A stretch of 30,795 nt of DNA from an uncultured Sutterella sp. Lineage in GTDB: Bacteria > Pseudomonadota > Gammaproteobacteria > Burkholderiales > Burkholderiaceae_F. The notes beneath the pieces were generated by a model. That model was not told the DNA's origin and made no database searches. It was given only the letters and a program-made list of their open reading frames with translations. The stretch is from positions 1 through 30,795 of the forward strand of contig CAJKCQ010000023.1 in NCBI GenBank assembly GCA_905198475.1. Direction: 5' to 3'. Positions 22,714 through 30,554 of this stretch are shown here, one piece after another (the first letter of the stretch is position 1; every line of letters begins with the position of its first letter). The position numbers were made by a program, and so were the translations under genes.

Positions 22714-25134
22714 ATGTCTGAGAACAAGTTCGGCGTCTCCCGCCGCACCCTGCTGAAGACCGCGGCCGCCGCCGGCGCCGCCGCGTCGGTCCCCGGCTTC
22801 GCCTCCGCCGCCCTCCCGAAGGACGGCGCCGCAGTCTCCGACACGTCGAAGATCCGCAACTTCGACATGATCGAAGCGTTCTACCGGTCCTATCCGGAAA
22901 AAATCGCCGCGGTGCGCGCCAAGATGGGCCGTCCGCTCACCCTCGCCGAGAAGGTGATCTTCACGCACCTCTACCATCCGGAAAGCCTGCGTGAATTCAA
23001 GCGCGGCGCGGACTACATCGAGCTCCGTCCGGACCGCGCCGGCACGCACGACATCGGCGGTCCGATGGCGATCATCCAGTTCCTCTCCTCGGGCAAGGAG
23101 CGCATTGCGCTCCCGGCCGCGCTCGTCTGCGACCACCTCGTGATGGCCAACGCCGGCGCCATCCCCGACCTCAAGGTGGCCGACAAGGGCAACTTCGAGA
23201 CCTACGACTTCCTCGCCCGCGCCGCCAAGCGCTACGGCTTCGACTTCTGGCCCGCCGGTTCGGGCATCTGCCACCAGGTCTTCCTCGAGAACTACGACTT
23301 CCCGGGCGGCATGATGCTCGTCACGGACTCGCACACCCCGACGGCTGGCGGCATGGGCATGCTCGCGATCGGCGTGGGCGGCGCGGACTTGGTCGACGGC
23401 CTGATGGGAATGGAGTGGGAGCTCAAGATGCCCAAGCTCATCGGCGTCAAGCTCACCGGTGAACTCAAGGGCTGGAGCTCGCCGAAGGACGTGATCCTCA
23501 AGCTCGCCGGCATCCTCACCACGAAGGGCGGCACGAACAGCATCGTCGAATTCTTCGGCGACGGCACGAAGGCCCTTTCGGCTACCGGCAAGGCGACGAT
23601 CTGCAACATGGGCGCCGAGACGGGCGCCACGACGTCGATCTTCCCCTTCGACGACTCGATGGTGCGCTACCTCAACGCCACGGGCCGCCAGGCCGTCTCC
23701 AACCTCGCCAAGACGGTCGCCGCCGACCTGCAGGCCGACCCGGAGGTTTTGGCCAACCCCGCGAAGTACTTCGACCGCGTGATCGAGATCGACCTCTCGA
23801 CGCTCGAGCCGCACATCAACGGCCCCTTCTCGCCCGACGCCGCGATGCCGATCTCCACGGTCGCCGCCAAGGCGAAGGAGAAGGGCTTCCCGCAGAAGAT
23901 CGAGGTGGCGCTCATCGGCTCGTGCACGAACTCCTCCTACGAGGACATCACGCGTGCGGCCTCCGTCGCCAAGGAGATGCTCGACAAGGGCGTCGAGGTG
24001 AAGACCCCGATCATGGTGGTCCCGGGTTCGACCCGCATCTACCAGACGCTCGAACGCGACGGGCTCCTCGACGTCTTCAAGAAGCTGAACGCCACGGTGC
24101 TCGCCACCGCCTGCGGCCCCTGCATCGGCCAGTGGCACCGCACGACGGGCGACATGACGCGCCCCAACACGATCATCGAGTCGTTCAACCGCAACTTCGC
24201 CGGTCGCAACGACGGCTCGACGAAGACCAACGCCTTCCTCGCTTCACCCGAGATCGTGATGGCGATGGCCGCCGAGGGCGACATCACCTTCAATCCGCTC
24301 GCGCAGGATCTGCGCTCGAAGACGGGCCTCAACGTGCGCCTCTCCGCCCCGAAGGGCGAGGAGCTCCCCGCCAAGGGCTTCGTCTCCGAAATCACCGGCT
24401 GCGTGCTGCCCACCTACGAGAAGATCTCGATGGAGGTGAGCCCCACGAACGAGCGCATCCAGCTCCTCACGCCCTTCAAGCCCTGGGACGGCAAGGACTT
24501 CGTCGAACTCCCGCTCCTCATCAAGGTGAAGGGCAAGTGCACGACCGACCACATCTCCCCGGGCGGCAAGTGGCTCCCCTACCGCGGCAACATCGACCGC
24601 ATCTCCGACAACCTGCTCGAGCGCGGCATCAACGCCTTCAACGGTCAGGCGGGCAAGGTCTGGAACGTTGAGACGAAGAGCTACGACACCCCCGCGAAGG
24701 TGGCGCGCTACTACAAGAACCACGACGTCTACTCCGTGATTGTGGGCGACGACAACTACGGCGAAGGTTCTTCGCGCGAACACGCCGCCATGGAGCCGCG
24801 CTACCTCGACGTCTCGGTCGTGATCGCCAAGAGCCTCGCCCGCATCCACGAGTCCAACCTCAAGAAGCAGGGCATCCTCGCGCTCACGTTCGTGAACCCG
24901 GCCGACTACGACAAGATCCGCGAAAAGGACCGCATCTCGGTTCTCGGTCTGAAGGACATCGCTCCGGGCAAGACCGTCAAGGTGGAGCTCACGCACGAAG
25001 ACGGCTCGAAGGAGTCCTTCGAGTGCGGCCACTCCTACAACGCCAAGCAGCTCGCCTGGTGGCGCGCCGGTTCGGCCCTCAACTGGGTCGTCGCCGAAGA
25101 GAAGGCCGCCAAGTCGGGCACCAAGAAGGCCTGA
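22714..25134 (+). CDS. Tat-exported aconitase-family hydro-lyase (aconitase 2)
   Basis: An 806-residue aconitase homologue with a twin-arginine signal (SRRTLLKT, 9-16; cleavage near ASA, 32), so a predicted periplasmic iron-sulfur enzyme. Cluster cysteines are Cys404 (GSCTNSS), Cys467 and Cys470 (CGPC). CDH 139-141, TDSHTP 204-209, the NRNFAGRND arginines (492-498), Arg624 (PYRGN; Arg580 of mitochondrial aconitase) and GSSR 685-688 are kept. The substrate-binding Gln72 is replaced by His112 (THD in place of MQD), and the Asn after TDSHTP is Thr210. It therefore keeps the carboxylate-binding Arg lost in aconitase 1 but changes another pocket residue. The start at 22714 has only a weak AAGAGAG. 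It stands between the carrier relic and flavoprotein D, with the same upstream element as the latter, suggesting joint control and a two-step reaction. Confidence 0.88.
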   Translation: MSENKFGVSRRTLLKTAAAAGAAASVPGFASAALPKDGAAVSDTSKIRNFDMIEAFYRSYPEKIAAVRAKMGRPLTLAEKVIFTHLYHPESLREFKRGADYIELRPDRAGTHDIGGPMAIIQFLSSGKERIALPAALVCDHLVMANAGAIPDLKVADKGNFETYDFLARAAKRYGFDFWPAGSGICHQVFLENYDFPGGMMLVTDSHTPTAGGMGMLAIGVGGADLVDGLMGMEWELKMPKLIGVKLTGELKGWSSPKDVILKLAGILTTKGGTNSIVEFFGDGTKALSATGKATICNMGAETGATTSIFPFDDSMVRYLNATGRQAVSNLAKTVAADLQADPEVLANPAKYFDRVIEIDLSTLEPHINGPFSPDAAMPISTVAAKAKEKGFPQKIEVALIGSCTNSSYEDITRAASVAKEMLDKGVEVKTPIMVVPGSTRIYQTLERDGLLDVFKKLNATVLATACGPCIGQWHRTTGDMTRPNTIIESFNRNFAGRNDGSTKTNAFLASPEIVMAMAAEGDITFNPLAQDLRSKTGLNVRLSAPKGEELPAKGFVSEITGCVLPTYEKISMEVSPTNERIQLLTPFKPWDGKDFVELPLLIKVKGKCTTDHISPGGKWLPYRGNIDRISDNLLERGINAFNGQAGKVWNVETKSYDTPAKVARYYKNHDVYSVIVGDDNYGEGSSREHAAMEPRYLDVSVVIAKSLARIHESNLKKQGILALTFVNPADYDKIREKDRISVLGLKDIAPGKTVKVELTHEDGSKESFECGHSYNAKQLAWWRAGSALNWVVAEEKAAKSGTKKA

Positions 25135-25166
25135 TGTCCCCAGGCCCAAGGCCCGGGACGAGGGGA

Positions 25167-25247
25167 GCGGAGGCCGGCCGGGGCCGGCCTCCGCCCCTCC
25201 CGCAGAGTGGGAGCCGTCGTCCGGAAGCGGGCGCCGGCTCCTTTTTT
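25167..25247 (+). terminator. Tandem hairpins terminating aconitase 2
   Basis: First hairpin: GCGGAGGCCGGCC (25167-25179) with GGCCGGCCTCCGC (25182-25194). Second: GGAGCCG (25210-25216) with CGGCTCC (25235-25241) followed by six T (25242-25247). The second has the full intrinsic-terminator form. Confidence 0.85.
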
Positions 25248-25277
25248 GTGCGCAACCTTAAGCGCATCTGAAGGGAG

Positions 25278-25307
25278 TTTGATCCAGCGCAGAACTACGT
25301 AGTGGTC
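25278..25307 (+). promoter_or_regulatory. Bipartite regulatory element upstream of flavoprotein D
   Basis: TTTGATCCAG, eight bases, TACGTAGTGGTC. It matches the element at 22520-22549 at 21 of the 22 non-spacer bases, with identical spacing. It lies after the aconitase 2 terminator, so flavoprotein D has its own start of transcription under the same control. Confidence 0.7.
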
Positions 25308-25538
25308 CGCATGAGCGAAAATATCGGCCGTGGACGCAGGACGACCCCAAGAAGCGTCTCGCGCGGATTCTCTCCCGGAATCCATCGGCCCCTCCCTTTC
25401 CCGCGGGCCCGCAGAGACGACGCATCATGACGACGCCTGCTGCGTTCCGATCTTGCAAGCTGAAAAAAAAAAGGAGCCCGCATCGGTTCGACTCCCAACT
25501 ACTCAGGGGCCGGCGCGGGACAATTAGGAGATACAAGA

Positions 25539-27029
25539 ATGTCCAACACGGATATGAGCCGTCGCGGTCTGCTGAAGACCTCCTTCTTCGGCGCCGCCGC
25601 CGCCGGCGTGGCCGGCATTTCGACGGCCGCTGAGGCCAAGGCGAAGACCCAGAAGGCCGCCGAGTACGACGTGATCGTCGCCGGCGCCGGCCCCGCGGGC
25701 CTGATCACCGCCATCACCGCGCACGATCTCGGCGCCAAGGTGGTGCTCTTTGAAAAGCGCGACCGTCCCGACGGCAACGCCATCTTCGCTCTCGGCTCGG
25801 TCTGCGGCTGGGGCACGCGCCATCAGAAGGAGCAGGGCATCACCGACACGGCGGAAGACTTCTACGCCATGATGATGGACATCTCCAAGCAGATGGGCGA
25901 CAAGGCGCTCAACCGCTGCTACACGGACAACATCTCCGAAGGCATCGACTGGCTTGAGAGCGAAATCGGCGTGAAGTTCGGCAAGATCAAGCCGATGCCG
26001 TATCCGCGTCTCGGCCGCACCTGCCGCGTGCTCGGCCAGGGCATCACGGGCGGCGCCCGCCTGGTGCAGGACCTCCTCGCCGCCGCCAAGAAGCGCGGCA
26101 TCGAGATCAAGTACGAGCACAAGGTGATCGAGCTGCTCCACGACGACCACTTCCGCGTCACGGGCTGCGTCACGCTCTCCGACGAAGGCCGCAAGGAATG
26201 GCTCGCCAAGGGCGGCGTCTGCCTCACGACCGGTGGCTTCTCCGCCAACCCCGAGATGGTCGACCGCTACATCGGCGGCTGGGCCACCCGCATGGTGCTG
26301 CGCGGCTCGAAGTCCACGACCGGCGAGAACATCTCCCTCTCGCTGCCGCTCTACGCGAAGTTCGTGAACATGGACCAGTTCCACTGCGGCCCGATCATCG
26401 GCCTCACCCACGTCAATCCCGCCGACGTGCTCAACTCCGGCTACGGCGTGCAGGTGAACACCCAGGGCAAGCGCTTCATGGACGAGAACAACACCTACGT
26501 GGTGAAGGCCCGTACGACCGCGCTCATGACCCCGGACAACACCGCCTGGGTGATCGTCGACAAGAACTGCCCGGTGCTCGACAAGGTGATCGCCAAGTTC
26601 GACCGCCTCCACAGCCCGTACGGCAAGGCCGACACGCTCGAAGAGCTCTGCAAGCAGGTCAACCTCCCCGCGAAGAACGTTCTGAAGGAGGTGAAGGCCT
26701 ACAACGACGCCCTCGCCGCCGGCAAGCTCGAGGACATGACCCCGCCCAACACCTACAAGAAGCCTCATCCCGTCGCCGAGGCTCCGTTCTACGCCGTTCC
26801 CTTCCAGGGCGGCATGACGGCCACCTTCGGCGGTCCGCTCATCAACGTCAAGGCTGAGATCCAGAACCTCGACGGCAACAGCATCCCGGGCCTCTACGCC
26901 GCGGGCAACGCTGCGGGCGGCATCTTCTGCTTCAACTACGCCGGCGGCGCCCAGCTCGGCGCGGCCACCGTGTTCGGCCGCATCGCTGCGCGCGAAATGG
27001 CCGCCCGCGCCAAGGCGAAGAAGAACTAA
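25539..27029 (+). CDS. Tat-exported flavin reductase with non-canonical active site (flavoprotein D)
   Basis: A 496-residue FAD enzyme with Tat signal SRRGLLKTSF (7-16; cleavage near AEA, 33). The FAD fold is GAGPAG (49-54). It is a close paralogue of flavoprotein C with the same altered catalytic set: Tyr320 for Arg402, TATFGG (427-432) for HHTMGG, Gln472 for Arg544 and DQFHCGP (279-285) for the QTHP region. It therefore most likely reduces an enoate other than fumarate. Its upstream element is shared with aconitase 2, which makes the product of aconitase 2 its most attractive candidate substrate. TAGGAG precedes the ATG at 25539; an internal ATG at 25554 is possible. Cytochrome 3 follows closely. 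Confidence 0.88.
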   Translation: MSNTDMSRRGLLKTSFFGAAAAGVAGISTAAEAKAKTQKAAEYDVIVAGAGPAGLITAITAHDLGAKVVLFEKRDRPDGNAIFALGSVCGWGTRHQKEQGITDTAEDFYAMMMDISKQMGDKALNRCYTDNISEGIDWLESEIGVKFGKIKPMPYPRLGRTCRVLGQGITGGARLVQDLLAAAKKRGIEIKYEHKVIELLHDDHFRVTGCVTLSDEGRKEWLAKGGVCLTTGGFSANPEMVDRYIGGWATRMVLRGSKSTTGENISLSLPLYAKFVNMDQFHCGPIIGLTHVNPADVLNSGYGVQVNTQGKRFMDENNTYVVKARTTALMTPDNTAWVIVDKNCPVLDKVIAKFDRLHSPYGKADTLEELCKQVNLPAKNVLKEVKAYNDALAAGKLEDMTPPNTYKKPHPVAEAPFYAVPFQGGMTATFGGPLINVKAEIQNLDGNSIPGLYAAGNAAGGIFCFNYAGGAQLGAATVFGRIAAREMAARAKAKKN

Positions 27030-27051
27030 TCGAACGGGAGTGATTGTAAAA

Positions 27052-27402
27052 ATGACCAAGAAGACCCTTATCGCGCTCGCCGCTGCGTTCTGCTTCGGCT
27101 CTGCGTTCACCTCGGCCGCCTTCGCGGGCGACTTTACCGCCGACTTCCACCTCGCGCACGGTCAGAAGTGCGAGACCTGCCACAAGACCGCTCCGGTCCA
27201 GGGCACGAAGGTGAAGAAGGACGTCTGCAAGCAGTGCCACAGCTATGAGAAGCTCGCGCAGGCCACCGCCAAGGTCGAGCCGAATCCGCACCACTCGCAC
27301 CTCGGCGACGTGAACTGCACCGAATGCCACAAGGGGCACCAGAAGTCCGAGCTGATGTGCGACCAGTGCCATCAGTTCAAGCTCAAGGTTCCTCACAGCT
27401 AG
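27052..27402 (+). CDS. Periplasmic small tetrahaem cytochrome c (cytochrome 3)
   Basis: A 116-residue electron carrier with Sec signal (cut near AAFA, about residue 25) and haem c sites CETCH, CKQCH, CTECH and CDQCH. ATG 27052 is preferred; the frame also opens at GTG 27040, but that overlaps the GGGAG ribosome binding site. It lies 22 bases after flavoprotein D and forms an operon pair with it. Like cytochrome 2 it has the PNPHHSH and CHKGHQKS segments, so the flavoprotein-cytochrome pairs C/2 and D/3 look like a duplicated unit. A strong terminator follows. Confidence 0.9.
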   Translation: MTKKTLIALAAAFCFGSAFTSAAFAGDFTADFHLAHGQKCETCHKTAPVQGTKVKKDVCKQCHSYEKLAQATAKVEPNPHHSHLGDVNCTECHKGHQKSELMCDQCHQFKLKVPHS

Positions 27403-27492
27403 TGGCCCTTTCTGGCGCGGATCTGAGCCGGGTTGGGGCCGGATTCGCGAGGGAAGCCCTTCGGCTCTCCTAGAGAAATAGCCTCTGCAGGG

Positions 27493-27532
27493 AAACGGCG
27501 CGGGATCTGGATGGATGCCGCGCCGTTTTTTT
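27493..27532 (+). terminator. Rho-independent terminator closing the respiratory module
   Basis: AAACGGCGCGG (27493-27503) pairs with CCGCGCCGTTT (27518-27528), followed by seven T (27526-27532). Confidence 0.92.
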
Positions 27533-28057
27533 GGAGGTTTCGTGCATACATGTGGGTAGGCGTCGCCTCGATGTGGGGCTGACCCTCCTGATGCAGAAGG
27601 AATTTGCGCATCCTATGCCCTGCGGACGAATCCCGCAACGTTGATTTCTCTGAGCTTATCCAGTCCTCGAATTTGGATTACGTCGTTGTGCGGTAGTCCG
27701 AGGCTGCCTCGGGTCAAGGCCCGGAACCATTTAATGGAGGGGGCCCGACGCGCAGCGTCGGGGAGGAGGCCGTTCATTGGCGGAGCGGCCTTGACGCGTC
27801 CTCACAAGGAACAGCCTTGGGCTTGGGAGGAGAAGTCATGGGCGCGTCAGCGCCCTTGGCTGATCCTTCCGAGCCTCACGGCGGCGAGTGCGGGAGGGTT
27901 TCAGGAAGGGCGGAGCCCTCCCTGAGGACGGCCTCACGAAACTGCTCGAACCTGAGGATTCCTTTTGAGCATCGAGAGGGCAGAGATGGCAAGAAGCGCT
28001 CAGGACATTTGAAACGGTATTTCATCAGGACTACCCACAACTATGCCTGAAGAGCCC
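27533..28057 (-). mobile_element. Internally deleted ISL3-like element remnant
   Basis: The minus-strand end at 28056 reads GGCTCTTCAGGCATAG then TTGTGGGTAG, the form of ISL3-family termini. The plus strand near 27540-27561 carries TTCGTGCATAC then ATGTGGGTAG; the two ends match at 17 of 21 positions in inverted orientation. Both are bordered by T-runs (27526-27532 and 28058-28063), compatible with target duplication. Inside, minus-strand frames 28025-27876 (49 residues, starting MKYRFKCPERFL) and 27777-27613 (54 residues, with IKWFRALTRGSLGLPHNDV) could be transposase end pieces, but I do not recognise them securely. At about 520 bp it is far shorter than an intact ISL3 element (over 1.2 kb). 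Base composition is also lower in GC than around it. Confidence 0.45.
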
Positions 28058-28335
28058 TTTTTTCGAGGGTGCAAAGCTTTGGGGGACTTACGAATGTCCT
28101 TTGACCCGGCGATGAGTCCACGCTTCACGGTTGCAGGCCGTCGTCAGTCGGGGCGAGGCTCGGAGGGCTCTCATCATGCAAAAAGGCCCCGGATTCTCAT
28201 CCGGAGCCTTGATGGCCGCTTGTTCCTTTCGTCGGGTTCTTCCGCTCCGAGGGGCGCCTCCACGAAGAAGTGTGAAGTGAGCCAGGGAGACGCTGCGGGG
28301 GAGCGGGAAGATTGACGGCAGGTGCGGCGTGTGGG
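28058..28335. other. Gene-free stretch before the BASS transporter
   Basis: No supported gene. It holds the transporter terminator at 28179-28209. AATGTCCT near 28093 is an inverted copy of AGGACATT near 28001, inside the IS remnant, which is short enough to be chance. Confidence 0.4.
28179..28209 (-). terminator. Rho-independent terminator after the BASS transporter
   Basis: AAGGCCCCGGAT (28182-28193) pairs with ATCCGGAGCCTT (28198-28209), 11 of 12 pairs, loop TCTC. On the minus strand it ends in a T-run (complement of 28179-28183). Confidence 0.8.
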
Positions 28336-29349
28336 TTAGTGGCGGACCGTCTGCGGAGCGGATTCGGCCTTGGCGGCGCGCTCAACCCGATCGAAGAAGG
28401 ATTCCTTCTCGCCCTCTTCGTGCCAGCCCTGGAAGACCGTCGCGACGGCCGGACCGGCGACGTTGTGCCAGAGGGCGGCCAGGGCCGAGGGAAGCGCAGC
28501 CATCGGGGAGGCGGCGAAGTGCACGCCGGCGAGGGCGGCGCCGAGGGCCGAGTTCTGCATGCCGACTTCGAAGCACAGGCACTTGCACTTGGCGAGGTCC
28601 ATGCCCGTCGAGCGGCCGACTAAGAAGCCGAACGCCATGCCGACCGCGTTCTGGATGAAGACGGCGGCGAAGACGAGGAGACCGACCGAGAGGATCTGGT
28701 TGCGAGTCGCGGCGACCACGGCCGCAGCGATCACCACGATGGCGCCGACGGAGACGATCGGGAGGGCTGCAACCGCGGCTTCGATGCGCTTGTCGCCGAG
28801 AACCTTGTGGACCACAAGGCCGAGGGCGATCGGCAGCAGGATGATCTGGATGATCGAGAGGAACATCGAGGTCGGATCAACGTGTAGCCACTGGTTGGCG
28901 AAGACGTACATCAGGCCGGGCGTCATCACGGGCGCAAGAAGCGTCGTGCAGGACGTGACCGTGACCGAGAGGGCGACGTCGCCGCGGGCGAGGAACGTCA
29001 CGACGTTCGAAGCCGTGCCGCCGGGAGCGCAGCCGAGGAGCATCATGCCCACGGCGAGATCGGGCGGCAGATCAAGCAGCTCGCAGAGCGCGTAGGCCGA
29101 GAGCGGCATGATCGTGTACTGGGCGACGACGCCGACGAAGACGTCGCGGGGACGGCGGAAGATCTCCCGGAAGTCCGCGGCCGAGAGCGTGAGGCCCATG
29201 CCGAACATCACGACGCCGAGGAGGTAGGGGATGTAGGGACCAACCTGTTTGAATTCCGCAGGGAAAATGAACCCGAGTATCCCAAACACGACGACCCACA
29301 GGGCGAAGGTCTTGTTGACGAACTGGCTCACTTTCACTAGGTACTTCAT
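28336..29349 (-). CDS. BASS family sodium/organic-anion symporter (PanS-like)
   Basis: A 337-residue inner-membrane carrier with about nine to ten hydrophobic segments. Family marks are GCAPGGTASNVVTFLARGD followed by VALSVTVTSCTTLLAPVMTP (about 105-145) and CFEVGMQNSALGAALA (about 262-277), which hold the sodium and substrate sites in bile-acid:sodium symporter homologues. Bacterial members of this size move pantoate/ketopantoate or small keto- and carboxylic acids; the substrate here is not decidable. The start at 29349 has only a weak GAAGAA. It is a single gene with a terminator at 28179-28209. It lies beyond the IS remnant and the respiratory module terminator, so it is probably not part of that module, though a carboxylate substrate would fit. 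Confidence 0.87.
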   Translation of the reverse strand: MKYLVKVSQFVNKTFALWVVVFGILGFIFPAEFKQVGPYIPYLLGVVMFGMGLTLSAADFREIFRRPRDVFVGVVAQYTIMPLSAYALCELLDLPPDLAVGMMLLGCAPGGTASNVVTFLARGDVALSVTVTSCTTLLAPVMTPGLMYVFANQWLHVDPTSMFLSIIQIILLPIALGLVVHKVLGDKRIEAAVAALPIVSVGAIVVIAAAVVAATRNQILSVGLLVFAAVFIQNAVGMAFGFLVGRSTGMDLAKCKCLCFEVGMQNSALGAALAGVHFAASPMAALPSALAALWHNVAGPAVATVFQGWHEEGEKESFFDRVERAAKAESAPQTVRH

Positions 29350-29831
29350 TTCTTCAAACAGGCGAATGCGTTATTGGCGCATTGCCTCCCAAAAAGCTGT
29401 AAAGCTGAAGAGAGATTTCATGGTCTTTCAGGCCTTGATTTCGGCCGCCCACAAAAGTTGTTCGAAGCGGAGGAAAATCCGCCGCCTCTGACGCGGACCG
29501 CCGGGAATGCGCATCCCTTTGAGTCCGGACGACCCGGGGAAGGGTTTTCCGCGGGGCGTTTGATCAATTTACAGAAGGAAACGGGCTTTTTGAGTGCGTG
29601 CGGGTTTCGAAACGGGGCGAAGATGTGCACTTCATGATCATCTCCAACCGCATTGGGAGATGACTCCTAAGGGAATCCGCTTGGTACTAGGGCGTTTGCC
29701 CTACGGGCGCAAGAGGCCTCGGGCGGGCGGAACGGCCTCGAAGGCGGCGTGCGGGCGAGGAGACCCGCAGCGGAGCGCGACCCCAGGGCGCTCCGGGCGC
29801 CAAGCGGTGCCCCTCCGAAACGGGCGCGGAG
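29350..29831. other. Gene-free stretch with hairpins upstream of the BASS transporter
   Basis: No supported gene. TCATCTCCAA (29638-29647) pairs with TTGGGAGATGA (29653-29663) with one bulge, and TAGGGC (29688-29693) pairs with GCCCTA (29698-29703) around GTTT. Neither has a T-run. The AT-rich part next to 29350-29420 probably holds the transporter promoter. Confidence 0.4.
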
Positions 29832-30554
29832 CTACTCCACCGACTCGATCTGCAGGGTGTAGCCCTCGATGGCGTTTTCGATCGTGATCATCCGGCGCCC
29901 GTTCGAGGTCGAAGAGACCGCGCGCAGAAGCGGGACATTCCCGCGCAGAAGCGTGCGGATCTCGAACGCGGGCTGGGTAGAAAGTGCGAGCTGGCAGTCG
30001 GCCGGGAGGCTCCGTCCGACGCTCTCGGCGGGCCAGAGCGTGAAGGCGAGGTCGCGCAGAAAGCGCTCCGCCGAAACATGGTCGTCCAGGCGCGGGCTTC
30101 TCGACTCGCGGATCTCGGCGCCGTTCCAGAAAAGCGTCCAGACGTTGAGGCCCATGGCGGTGAGGGCCGCGCGCACGCCCGCGGGGTCCGTGAGGACGAG
30201 GGCGCGCAGGGTCGGAATCGAGCGCGGAGCGCCCGACGCGAGCGCCTTTTCGTGGAAGACGATGCGGATCTGCTGGTCGAGCGTAAGCCGCGGCGCGTCG
30301 GAGAGCGCCGGCATGAAGACCGGGGGCGCGGCGTCGACGGGCTTCAGGGGTTCGAGCCCGGCGGGCTTCTTCTTCGCCGGGGACTTCCTGCGCGGGGGTT
30401 CTGCCTTCTTTGGGCCGCCCGTACTCTCCTGGGCCTTCGCCCCCTCGGCAGCCGCTCCGTCAGGTCCCTCTCCGGACGGCAGGAGTGCGCAGCCCGAAAG
30501 GAAGGCGGGAAGCGTGGTGAGCGCAAGGAGGAGCGGGCGGCGGCGTATCGGCAT
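29832..30554 (-). CDS. DUF3261-type outer-membrane lipoprotein
   Basis: A 240-residue lipoprotein: the signal peptide ends in lipobox LSGC with Cys22, followed by a low-complexity Ala/Pro/Lys linker (about 25-75). The folded part (about 85-240) has the pattern of DUF3261 proteins, including VWTLFWNGAEI, then ERFLRDLAFTLWPAESV and a final GYTLQIESVE. In other bacteria DUF3261 lipoproteins are found in aryl-polyene-type fatty acid clusters, where their role is not well defined; no such genes are in the window, but the cluster could continue to the right. The start at 30554 follows AAGGA at good spacing. The unusually long charged linker is typical of lipoproteins reaching through the periplasm. 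Confidence 0.65.
   Translation of the reverse strand: MPIRRRPLLLALTTLPAFLSGCALLPSGEGPDGAAAEGAKAQESTGGPKKAEPPRRKSPAKKKPAGLEPLKPVDAAPPVFMPALSDAPRLTLDQQIRIVFHEKALASGAPRSIPTLRALVLTDPAGVRAALTAMGLNVWTLFWNGAEIRESRSPRLDDHVSAERFLRDLAFTLWPAESVGRSLPADCQLALSTQPAFEIRTLLRGNVPLLRAVSSTSNGRRMITIENAIEGYTLQIESVE

Larger units (their letters stand above)
25135..25538 (+). other. Gap with terminators and leader of flavoprotein D
   Basis: It contains two tandem hairpins (see terminator entry), the bipartite element (25278-25307), and a leader of about 230 bases with no supported gene. A run of ten A (25463-25472) immediately precedes GGAG, but no start codon follows at a usable distance; the true ribosome binding site is TAGGAG just before 25539. 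Confidence 0.5.

Noticed and set aside
25463..25478. Ten A followed by GGAG as a ribosome binding site or slippage site before flavoprotein D.
   Set aside because: No start codon lies at a usable distance, and the real site TAGGAG is just before 25539.
27641..28315. Overlapping plus-strand frames of 77-94 codons.
   Set aside because: No ribosome binding sites, no family motifs, and they overlap the IS remnant and terminator; better explained as chance.
28336..29349. BASS transporter as the importer or exporter of the respiratory module.
   Set aside because: It is separated by the module terminator and an IS remnant, is on the opposite strand, and shares none of the promoter elements; the link remains speculative.
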